DNA of 41,912 nucleotides, taken from assembly GCA_017935145.1 (NCBI GenBank), contig JAGBIE010000004.1:1-41912 (forward strand), given 5' to 3'. This document shows, piece after piece, positions 24,731 through 32,280 of the stretch. How positions within the stretch are numbered: position 1 is the first letter of the stretch; each line of letters begins with the position of its first letter. The notes beneath the pieces are model-generated. The model was not told the DNA's origin and searched no databases. It saw only the letters and a program-made list of their open reading frames with translations. This DNA comes from Oscillospiraceae bacterium (GTDB lineage: Bacteria > Bacillota > Clostridia > Oscillospirales > Oscillospiraceae). A program made the position numbers and the translations under genes.

Positions 24731-26230
24731 ATGAAACGAAGCGCAGGTATTCTGCTCCCTCTGTTTTGTCTTCCCTCCCCTTACGGCATTGGCTGTATGG
24801 ACAAGGCGGCATATGATTTTGTGGATTTTTTGGCCTCTGCCGGTCAAAAGTATTGGCAGATTCTTCCTTTAAGCGCCACAGGACATGGGGGCAGTGATGA
24901 TTCCCCCTACCAGTCCATTTCCGCTTTTGCGGGTAATCCTTATTTTATTAGTCTTTCTGACCTTGTGGAAGAGGGCGTATTAAGCGCTGAGGAATGCGAA
25001 GATGCGCTGGGCAATTTGCCCTATGATAAAACCGATTATGACGCGCTCCACGAGAAGCGTCTTTCCTTACTCCGTAAGGCTTATGAGCGAAGCAATATTT
25101 CCGGCAATCCTGACTTTTTGGACTTTGTGTGGGACAACGCTTGGTGGTTAGATGATTACGCCACCTTTGCGGCGGTACGGTCTTTCTTTGGGGAAACCGC
25201 CTTTTCCCAGTGGCCGGAGGACATCCGCAAGCACTGGGGCTTTGCCCTAGACCACTATCGCAGAGAACTGTATTTTGACATTGAGTTCCACAAATATCTC
25301 CAGTTCCAGTTTTTCCGTCAGTGGAAAAAACTGAAAGATTACGCTAACAAAAAGGGCATTTCCATCATTGGAGATGTGCCCATCTATGTCTCCCCAGACA
25401 GCGCCGATGTATGGGCGCACCCCGAACTGTTCCGTGTGGACAGTAACGGCAAACCCACCGATGTGGCGGGCTGTCCCCCCGATGCCTTTGCCGAAGAGGG
25501 TCAGATGTGGGGCAATCCCCTGTACCGTTGGGAGCAACACCGCAACACCGACTACGGTTGGTGGAGAAGCCGTGTGTATATGGCATTCCGTCTTTACGAT
25601 GTGGTGCGACTGGACCATTTCCGCGGGTTTGATGAATATTACGTCATTCCCGCAGGCAGTGAAAATGCCTTGAATGGTCACTGGGAAAAAGGTCCTAATA
25701 TGGAACTGTTCTGTTGCATCCGCCACCATTTGGGAGACAAGCAGTTTATTGCTGAGGATTTGGGCTTTGTGACCGATTCCGTACGGCAGTTGGTGCAGGA
25801 TAGCGGATTTCCCAACATGAAGGTGCTACAGTTCGCCTTCGATGTGGGTGATACATATGGCAAAAACCCGTATCTGCCTCACCATCATGGGGAAAACTCC
25901 GTGGTCTACACAGGCACTCATGACAATGACACCCTCTTGGGGTGGCTGGAATCCATGGATACTGAGCAAGTGGCAAGGCTGGAGGAGTATTTCCGCCGTA
26001 AGGGAACGGAAGAACTCCACAAGGCGGTCATGGATGCCGCCATGGGGTCTGCGGCAAACCTTTGCATCATCCCCTTGCAAGACCATCTTCAGTTAGATGG
26101 TAGCCATCGGGTCAATCAGCCGGGAACGGTTGGAAAGAACTGGCGGTGGCGTGTAAACAAGAATTTACTCACGGCTGAGCGCGCGGAAGAGATTTTGCAT
26201 CTCACCTGTCGTTTTGGTCGTGGTGAATAG
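24731..26230 (+). CDS. malQ: 4-alpha-glucanotransferase (amylomaltase)
   Basis: A 499-residue GH77 enzyme that transfers maltooligosaccharide segments in glycogen and maltodextrin metabolism. Diagnostic segments are the N-terminal GILLPLFCLPSPYGIG, QKYWQILPLSATG, the nucleophile region VVRLDHFRGFDEYY (Asp near 294), the acid/base FIAEDLGFVTD (Glu near 342) and the transition-state VYTGTHDNDT. Full family length. The ATG follows AGGAGG by about 11 nt. No terminator separates it from the lipoprotein gene 35 nt downstream, so the two may be cotranscribed. Confidence 0.97.
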   Translation: MKRSAGILLPLFCLPSPYGIGCMDKAAYDFVDFLASAGQKYWQILPLSATGHGGSDDSPYQSISAFAGNPYFISLSDLVEEGVLSAEECEDALGNLPYDKTDYDALHEKRLSLLRKAYERSNISGNPDFLDFVWDNAWWLDDYATFAAVRSFFGETAFSQWPEDIRKHWGFALDHYRRELYFDIEFHKYLQFQFFRQWKKLKDYANKKGISIIGDVPIYVSPDSADVWAHPELFRVDSNGKPTDVAGCPPDAFAEEGQMWGNPLYRWEQHRNTDYGWWRSRVYMAFRLYDVVRLDHFRGFDEYYVIPAGSENALNGHWEKGPNMELFCCIRHHLGDKQFIAEDLGFVTDSVRQLVQDSGFPNMKVLQFAFDVGDTYGKNPYLPHHHGENSVVYTGTHDNDTLLGWLESMDTEQVARLEEYFRRKGTEELHKAVMDAAMGSAANLCIIPLQDHLQLDGSHRVNQPGTVGKNWRWRVNKNLLTAERAEEILHLTCRFGRGE

Positions 26231-26265
26231 TTACATTATAATTCACTCGTTGGGAGGAAATTATT

Positions 26266-28317
26266 ATGAGTAAACGTAGTTTCATTTCTGTTCTTGTCTG
26301 TCTGCTTTGCCTGACAATGCTTTTGGCTGTCAGCGGTTGCAGTCTGGAACAAACGGTCTGTGACGAAAACAAGTCCATGAATTACGAAATTCCCGATATG
26401 GAACTTGCCGCAGGACAGAGCCGTAAAATTCCTTCTCTTATTGCCGATAACGGCAAAAACTCCACCTACACGCTCTCCAAAGAAGGTGTTGTGGAAATCA
26501 GAAACGGCACTGTGTATGCTTTGGCTGACGGCGAGGTCACTGTTACCGCCCGCATTGAATGTGTGGAAAGCATCTTTGATGTAGTGGTGAAGGACAGATA
26601 CTACAAACTTGCCTTGACCAATGACACCAACAAGGGTGCTGTCAAGGGTTTGGCAAGCGAATACTTATCCGGTACCAATGCTACTTTGAATTTCACTCCC
26701 AAGGGATTTTACACCGTTGTGAGTGTCACTGTGGATGAAACCGTCTATAACGTTGTGAACAACAGCGTCTCCTTCCCCGTAACTGCAAACCATGCCGTTA
26801 CGGTGAATTACACCGCTCCTCAGTACAACCTGACCATCAACAACAGCACCTCTGCTGTTTTGACAGGCTTCACCGCAGGTGAGCAGGATGCAGGTGTGAA
26901 ATCCGGCAAGCTGACTGTGGACAGCGCTTTGGTCATTCCCACTGTTTGGGTCAATGGCGCACCTTTGAAGCTGACTCCTAAGGCTAACCAGACGGAATAC
27001 GACATCTCCCTGACTTTGGACAAGGACACTACTCTGCAAGTTGCAGTCACCTCTTTGGAAGACCGTCCTCATGAATCTGCCACCATCAATGCCGTGGTGG
27101 ATTATGCAACTCGGATGGTGGGCCAGTACTACATGTACAGCGAAACCAGAGAGATTCTGCCCGAAGACATGGAGGGCGGTTCTACCAATCTGAATGTTTC
27201 CGACTCCTCTAAGATTATGAGTGGTTACGTCTATCGTGGTTTGCCCTACACTTTGGGCACCACCAGTTTGGATGCCTTCCTTTTGGACGAGGTCGGTCAG
27301 GTATCTGCCACAGTGACCAACTCGCAGAGCGTATCTTCTCCCTGCGTTATCCATCAGATTGACACCAGCGACTACATTGGTAAGTGGTACGTAAACTACG
27401 GCGCCAGCTGTGGTGACCTGCCGCTTTGGGCTTGGGCGGAAGTTTGTGGCGAGATCAAGCTGGATGCCGCCACTTCCATGACTGCAGACCGCGGTCTTTG
27501 GAAGGTTGGTCAATACTCCGCTACCACCCACGGCAGTAGTTGCGATGCTGAGTGCATTTGCAAAACCCAAAAACATATTGTTGGCACCTATGTAAATACC
27601 CATATCGATGTGGAAAACAACGGCACCGAAGTGATGTATGCAGCTTACAGCATGCTCCGTCCTGGCGATGCTGGCTCTTGCTACGATCCCAGCAAGGGCG
27701 CAGGTCACGCCATTCTGATTACGGAAGTGAATGTAGTAACCAACGGTGACGGCAGTATTAATCCCACGGAAAGCTATGTGCTCTATCACGACACCCACAG
27801 TGGTCACGGTGTGATTGCTGACGTGGTTCGCCTCAACGGCACGAACTACCCCGTGTACACTGGCACTGCCGTGAATGAAATGAAGACCTTCGAAACCCTC
27901 TACAGCGAAGGTTATCTGCCCGTAACCTGCAAGCAGCTACTCACTCCCAATGAAGAAATTGTCCCCGTAGTGACAGACAGCCTGCAGTATGTAGATGCTG
28001 GCAACATGCTCACTGGTGTTGTCAGTGCCAACAGACCCATCTCTCATGTGACCATGAAAATCACGCAGGATGGCGCTGTGGTACAGCAGGCTACCCGTGT
28101 TTGGGCCAATGACCTGATGAACTTTAAGGTTTACTTGCTGGGCACCCAGTACCATTTGGAATGGTCCAAAAATGAGGCAGAGTCCTACAAACTCCACCCC
28201 GTGGACGATACCATTGACCTGAGCACCTTGCCCGCAGGCAACTACCACTGCACGCTGACAGTTACCCTTGGCGGTGGCTACAGCTGTGATATCCGCGACT
28301 TTGATTTTGTAAAATAA
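26266..28317 (+). CDS. Lipoprotein A of a four-member tandem family: predicted Cys-His-Asp surface hydrolase
   Basis: A 683-residue exported lipoprotein with lipobox AVSGC (lipidated C25). Residues about 45-108 resemble a bacterial Ig-like (Big_2) domain (EGVVEIRNGTVYALADGEVTVTA). Residues 112-182 resemble a divergent InlB-type beta-repeat. A FTAGEQ module (185-262) follows. The core (about 275-560) contains YRGLPY (323-328), GASCGDLPLWAW (C382, D384), GHAILITEV (H481) and YHDTHSG (D509); a terminal Ig-like domain ends in RDFDFVK. Between Cys and His is a Cys cluster HGSSCDAECICK (C426, C430, C432). I do not recognise a named family; a papain-like, NlpC/P60-like or transglutaminase-like hydrolase is inferred from the residue pattern. 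GGGAGG precedes the ATG. Confidence 0.75.
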   Translation: MSKRSFISVLVCLLCLTMLLAVSGCSLEQTVCDENKSMNYEIPDMELAAGQSRKIPSLIADNGKNSTYTLSKEGVVEIRNGTVYALADGEVTVTARIECVESIFDVVVKDRYYKLALTNDTNKGAVKGLASEYLSGTNATLNFTPKGFYTVVSVTVDETVYNVVNNSVSFPVTANHAVTVNYTAPQYNLTINNSTSAVLTGFTAGEQDAGVKSGKLTVDSALVIPTVWVNGAPLKLTPKANQTEYDISLTLDKDTTLQVAVTSLEDRPHESATINAVVDYATRMVGQYYMYSETREILPEDMEGGSTNLNVSDSSKIMSGYVYRGLPYTLGTTSLDAFLLDEVGQVSATVTNSQSVSSPCVIHQIDTSDYIGKWYVNYGASCGDLPLWAWAEVCGEIKLDAATSMTADRGLWKVGQYSATTHGSSCDAECICKTQKHIVGTYVNTHIDVENNGTEVMYAAYSMLRPGDAGSCYDPSKGAGHAILITEVNVVTNGDGSINPTESYVLYHDTHSGHGVIADVVRLNGTNYPVYTGTAVNEMKTFETLYSEGYLPVTCKQLLTPNEEIVPVVTDSLQYVDAGNMLTGVVSANRPISHVTMKITQDGAVVQQATRVWANDLMNFKVYLLGTQYHLEWSKNEAESYKLHPVDDTIDLSTLPAGNYHCTLTVTLGGGYSCDIRDFDFVK

Positions 28318-28322
28318 AACTT

Positions 28323-28357
28323 AAATCCCCCCAAACCCTGCGGTTTGGGGGGATTTT
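28323..28357 (+). terminator. Intrinsic terminator after lipoprotein A
   Basis: A perfect 15-bp stem (28323-28337 with 28342-28356) rich in C/G runs, CTGC loop, followed by T residues. Confidence 0.9.
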
Positions 28358-28389
28358 GTGTTTTTCGGTAATTTTTCACAAATAATGTC

Positions 28390-28418
28390 TTGCAGGGAGT
28401 ATGAAATTATGTTATAAT
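28390..28418 (+). promoter_or_regulatory. Promoter of lipoprotein B
   Basis: TTGCAG (28390-28395), 17-base spacer, TATAAT (28413-28418). The spacer begins GGAGTATGA, similar to the promoter of lipoprotein C. The leader to the ATG at 28515 is about 90 nt and contains a small GCCG/CGGC inverted repeat (28443-28462). Confidence 0.75.
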
Positions 28419-28514
28419 GTTTGCTATGTTGGGATGTTATGTGCCGAAATCTAGCGAACGGCGTTTTGTGACGATGGGCATTACATTTTAAATCACCCAA
28501 TGGGAGGAAATTTT

Positions 28515-30527
28515 ATGAACAAGCGTATCCTTATTGCTGTTCTCGCCTGCCTGCTGTGCGTAGCTCTGCTTTGCGTGGCTGGTTGCAGTCTGGAACAAAC
28601 TGTCTGCGATGACAACAAGTCCATGAACTACACAATCCCCGATATGGAACTTGCCGCAGGACAAAGCCGCAAAATCCCCTCTCTTGTTGCTGACAACGGC
28701 AAGAATGCCACCTACACCCTTTCTAAGGAAGGTGTTGTGGAAGTCAAGAACGGCACTGTGTATGCCTTGGCTGACGGCGAGGTCACTGTTACCGCCCGCA
28801 TTGAATGTGTGGAAAGCATCTTCGATGTCATTGTGCGCGACAGATATTACAAGCTGGCTGTATCCAACGATACCAGCAAGGGTACCATCAAGGGTCTGCT
28901 GAGCGAATACTTGGCCGGCACCAATGCCACCTTGACCATCACTCCCAAGAGTTTCTATGTTCCTGTGAGCATTACCGTTGATGAAACCACCTATAACCTT
29001 GTGAACAACAGCGCCACCTTCCCTGTGACTGCTGCCCACAACGTTACGGTGAATTACTACACTCCCCAGCACAACCTGACGATTGATAACCAATCCTCCG
29101 GCATACTGACCGGTTTTACCGCAGGTGAGCAGGATCAGGGTACTGTGAGCGGTACGTTGACTGCTGCCGGTTCTCATCTGATTCCCATTGTGTGGGTCAA
29201 TGACAAGCCCATCCATCTGGATCCTCCCGATGATGCAGAGCAGGTGGAGTATGACATTTCCTTCTATTTGGACAAGGACACCACCTTGAAAGTGCGGTTC
29301 TACAACATGACCGCCCGCGACACCACCAATGATAACATCACCACCGTACTAAACTACGGCGCGCAGATGACCAACAGCTATTACATGTTCACAGACAACA
29401 AGGAAGTTCTGGCAGAAGACCTTTCCACCGGTAGTACTAATTTGAACATTCCTGCAGAACAGAGACTTGTCAACACTTACGTGTACCGTGGTCTGCCCTA
29501 CAACCTGGGCCGTACCAGTGTGGAAGCCTTTAAGTTGGATGCCATTGCCACCATGTCTGGTTCTATCACCAGTGGCTCTAACGCCGGTTCCTACACCGTC
29601 ACCAAGATTGACAACAGTGGCTACCTGAACAAGTGGTACTTGATTTACGGCGCCAGCTGTTCTGACGTGCCTCTGCACGCTTGGTCAAAGATTTGCGGCG
29701 ATATTAAAATTACCGGCGCTGGCGAACTGAACATTGCCAACAACGTTTGGAAAGTTGGTAAATACACCGCCACTGTTAACGCTAAGGGTCATTATGTGGA
29801 TACTTATGCCGACATTGAGACCAATGGCAGCACTGTGATGTGCGAAGCATACAGCATGCTCCGTCCCGGCGATGGTTGCGCCCGCTACGGTGCAGGTGCC
29901 TCCTCCGGTCACGGCATTTTGGTAACGGAAGTGGTTGTAAATAAAAACTCCAGCGGTGTGATTAACCCCGCTACCAGCTATATCCGTTATCTGGATAGCC
30001 ACGGCGCTATGGCTGCTACCGGCGAAATTATGCGTATTAACGGCGTGAACTATCCTGTTTACTCCGGTTGTACTTACAATGGGCAGATGAGTTTCACCAC
30101 GCTGATGAACGAAGGTTATCTGCCTGTGACCTGCAAGCAGCTGCTGACTCCTCTCGATGAAGTAACTCCCGCGGTGACGGACAGCGTGACCAACCCCACC
30201 TTGAGCAACATGCTCACCGGCACCATTACCGCCACCAACCCCATCTCTCACTTCACCATGACCATCACCGATGAAGGTGACAATGTGGTGCAGCAGGCCA
30301 CCCGTCTGTGGGCCAACAACGATAATATGTTGGCTAACATCAACACCCTGGGTAGCCAGTATCTGATTGAATGGTCCTCCAACACCGCAGAAACCTATAA
30401 GTGTTATCCCGTGGAGGATACCATTGATGTGAGCAGATTGTCTTCTGGCAATTATCACTGCGAACTGACGGTGTACTTAGGTTGCAACTATTCCGAAACC
30501 ACCCGCTCCTTTGATTTCACCATCTAA
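28515..30527 (+). CDS. Lipoprotein B of the tandem family: predicted Cys-His-Asp surface hydrolase
   Basis: A 670-residue lipoprotein with lipobox VAGC (C24). Its first 150 or so residues are nearly identical to lipoprotein A (SLEQTVCDDNKSMNY, DMELAAGQSRKIPSL, the Ig-like and beta-repeat modules), and the FTAGEQ module is present (about 186-262). The core keeps YRGLPY (324-329), GASCSDVPLHAW (C382, D384), GHGILVTEV (H466) and LDSHG (D494). The Cys cluster seen in A and C is missing: that loop is shortened to VNAKGHYVDTYAD. It ends with the same GNYHCELTVYL-type Ig-like domain. The ATG at 28515 is set by GGGAGGAAATTTT; an in-frame ATG at 28500 overlaps that site. Own promoter and terminator. 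Confidence 0.75.
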   Translation: MNKRILIAVLACLLCVALLCVAGCSLEQTVCDDNKSMNYTIPDMELAAGQSRKIPSLVADNGKNATYTLSKEGVVEVKNGTVYALADGEVTVTARIECVESIFDVIVRDRYYKLAVSNDTSKGTIKGLLSEYLAGTNATLTITPKSFYVPVSITVDETTYNLVNNSATFPVTAAHNVTVNYYTPQHNLTIDNQSSGILTGFTAGEQDQGTVSGTLTAAGSHLIPIVWVNDKPIHLDPPDDAEQVEYDISFYLDKDTTLKVRFYNMTARDTTNDNITTVLNYGAQMTNSYYMFTDNKEVLAEDLSTGSTNLNIPAEQRLVNTYVYRGLPYNLGRTSVEAFKLDAIATMSGSITSGSNAGSYTVTKIDNSGYLNKWYLIYGASCSDVPLHAWSKICGDIKITGAGELNIANNVWKVGKYTATVNAKGHYVDTYADIETNGSTVMCEAYSMLRPGDGCARYGAGASSGHGILVTEVVVNKNSSGVINPATSYIRYLDSHGAMAATGEIMRINGVNYPVYSGCTYNGQMSFTTLMNEGYLPVTCKQLLTPLDEVTPAVTDSVTNPTLSNMLTGTITATNPISHFTMTITDEGDNVVQQATRLWANNDNMLANINTLGSQYLIEWSSNTAETYKCYPVEDTIDVSRLSSGNYHCELTVYLGCNYSETTRSFDFTI

Positions 30528-30533
30528 GATTTT

Positions 30534-30564
30534 AAACCCCCGAGCCACAAGGCTTGGGGGTTTT
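30534..30564 (+). terminator. Intrinsic terminator after lipoprotein B
   Basis: A 13-bp stem with one G-T pair (30534-30546 with 30551-30563), ACAA loop, T run. The 3' half and following bases recur after lipoprotein C. Confidence 0.9.
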
Positions 30565-30572
30565 CTTTGCCC

Positions 30573-30602
30573 TTGCGGTGCTGAGGGAGGATATGATATA
30601 AT
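30573..30602 (+). promoter_or_regulatory. Promoter of lipoprotein C
   Basis: TTGCGG (30573-30578), 18-base spacer, TATAAT (30597-30602); immediately follows the terminator of lipoprotein B. Confidence 0.7.
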
Positions 30603-30646
30603 CAGTTTTAGAGTTCATAACGCCTTTGGGGCAAGGAGGAGACACG

Positions 30647-32167
30647 ATGAAAAACGGATTTTTAATCATGGCACTGGTGTGCGTTTTACTGCTTGTGGCA
30701 TGTGGGGAAAAACCCGCGACACCGCCCACGCTGACCATCTTAAACGAGACATCTGCAGTGCTGAGCGGTTTTACCGCAGGTGAGCAGGAATTGGGTGAGA
30801 AGAGTGGCACGCTGACGGTGGATGACCCCCACAAGATTCCTGTAGTTTGGGTGAATGGCACTCCCCTGACCATGACCCCCAAGGAAAATCCCTTGGAGTA
30901 TGATATTTCCTTCAACATGGACAAGAGTACGGAACTGAAGGTGCAACTCTATGCCATGGAGGATCGCCCCGAAAGTTCCCCCAACATCGAAAAGGTTTTG
31001 AACTACGCCACCCACATGATTGGGGATTATTACATCTATACGGAGAACAAAGAAATCCGCTCTTCCGATTTGAGTCCCTTGGGCATCCGTTTTGTAAAAG
31101 AGCATGGGGTGCAGAACTCCATTGTGTATCGGGGTATGCCTTACAACTTGGGCTTGACCAGCCAGCAGGCTTTTAATTTGGACAGCATTGGCACGGTCAA
31201 TGGTGTTCTTGACGGAGAGGACTGCACCATAACGAAGATTGACAACAGCCACTACATTAATATGTGGTATGGCATGTACGGCGCCAGTTGCGCGGATGTG
31301 GTGCTTTACTCTTGGGCGCAGGTCAGCGGTAAATTGAGAATCACCGCCGCCACGGAGATGACGCCTCAAAACGGCTCTTGGAAGGTAGGAACTTACAATT
31401 CCACTGTCCATGGGGATAACTGCGAAAGCACCTGCGTCTGCAAGACTTCCGCTCCCCATTTGGTTGGCACTTATGTGGACACCAAAGCGGACTGCGATGC
31501 CAACACCGAAAAGGTAATGTATGACGCTTACACCTTGCTCCGTCCTGCAGATGCTTGCACCAACGGTGGGCACGCCATTTTAATTAGCGAAATGCACATC
31601 GAGCGCAACAAGGACGGCACGATCAATGGCGATTACAGCTATGTGCGCTATCATGACACCCATGGCGCTGCTCAAGACACGGGTGAAGTGATGGAAATGG
31701 ATGGTGAGGAGTACGAAATCCACACCTGCTGTACCTACAATGGCAGAAAGTCCTTTGCAAAGCTTTTCCAAGAGGGCTATTTGCCTGTGACTTGCAAACA
31801 ACTGCTCACCCCCGAAGAGGTGGTCACGCCCCAAGTGACAGACAGTTTGGAACAGGTGGACAAAGACAGCATGTTTGCCGGTACAGTCAGCGCCAACAAC
31901 CCCATTTCCCATGTGGTGATGGTCATTACCGATGGCAGTGGCAAAGAGGTACAGAAAGCCGTGCGGTATTGGACAGACAACACCAGTGTGGAGGTGGCGC
32001 GTTTGGCAAGTGAGTACCACGAATGGGCCAGCGAAGACCCTGTCTACACGGCTGATAACACCATCTCTCTAGAGAACCTAAGCGCAGGGAACTATCACTG
32101 CACATTGACCGTTCACCTGTGCAACGGCTATTGGGAAACTGTGCGTGATTTTGATTTTAGCATCTAA
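30647..32167 (+). CDS. Lipoprotein C of the tandem family: predicted Cys-His-Asp surface hydrolase
   Basis: A 506-residue lipoprotein with lipobox LVAC (C19). It lacks the Ig-like and InlB-like modules of A and B: the mature protein goes from CGEKPATPPTL straight into the FTAGEQ module (29-102), followed by the core. Core motifs are YRGMPY (161-166), GASCADVVLYSW (C215, D217), GHAILISEM (H309) and YHDTHG (D337). It shares with A the Cys cluster HGDNCESTCVCK (C259, C263, C265). The C-terminal Ig-like domain ends VRDFDFSI. The ATG at 30647 follows AAGGAGGAGACACG. Own promoter and terminator make it monocistronic. Confidence 0.75.
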   Translation: MKNGFLIMALVCVLLLVACGEKPATPPTLTILNETSAVLSGFTAGEQELGEKSGTLTVDDPHKIPVVWVNGTPLTMTPKENPLEYDISFNMDKSTELKVQLYAMEDRPESSPNIEKVLNYATHMIGDYYIYTENKEIRSSDLSPLGIRFVKEHGVQNSIVYRGMPYNLGLTSQQAFNLDSIGTVNGVLDGEDCTITKIDNSHYINMWYGMYGASCADVVLYSWAQVSGKLRITAATEMTPQNGSWKVGTYNSTVHGDNCESTCVCKTSAPHLVGTYVDTKADCDANTEKVMYDAYTLLRPADACTNGGHAILISEMHIERNKDGTINGDYSYVRYHDTHGAAQDTGEVMEMDGEEYEIHTCCTYNGRKSFAKLFQEGYLPVTCKQLLTPEEVVTPQVTDSLEQVDKDSMFAGTVSANNPISHVVMVITDGSGKEVQKAVRYWTDNTSVEVARLASEYHEWASEDPVYTADNTISLENLSAGNYHCTLTVHLCNGYWETVRDFDFSI

Positions 32168-32175
32168 GAGTTTAA

Positions 32176-32205
32176 AGCCCCCAAGTCACAAGGCTTGGGG
32201 GTTTT
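32176..32205 (+). terminator. Intrinsic terminator after lipoprotein C
   Basis: A 10-bp stem with one T-G pair (32178-32187 with 32192-32201), ACAA loop, TTTT. Nearly the same sequence as the terminator after lipoprotein B. Confidence 0.9.
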
Positions 32206-32213
32206 CTTTGTCC

Positions 32214-32242
32214 TTGCGGAATAGGGGGAAATGTGTTACAAT
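32214..32242 (+). promoter_or_regulatory. Promoter of lipoprotein D
   Basis: TTGCGG (32214-32219), 17-base spacer, TACAAT (32237-32242), directly after the terminator of C, the same layout as for C. Confidence 0.7.
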
Positions 32243-32280
32243 GAAATTTAGATTTGATTACCACAAGGAGGATGCTCCCT

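Noticed and set aside
28323..32205. Repeated G-rich hairpins as mobile-element ends
   Set aside because: Each is followed by a T run directly after a stop codon, so they are terminators; no transposase or target duplication is present.
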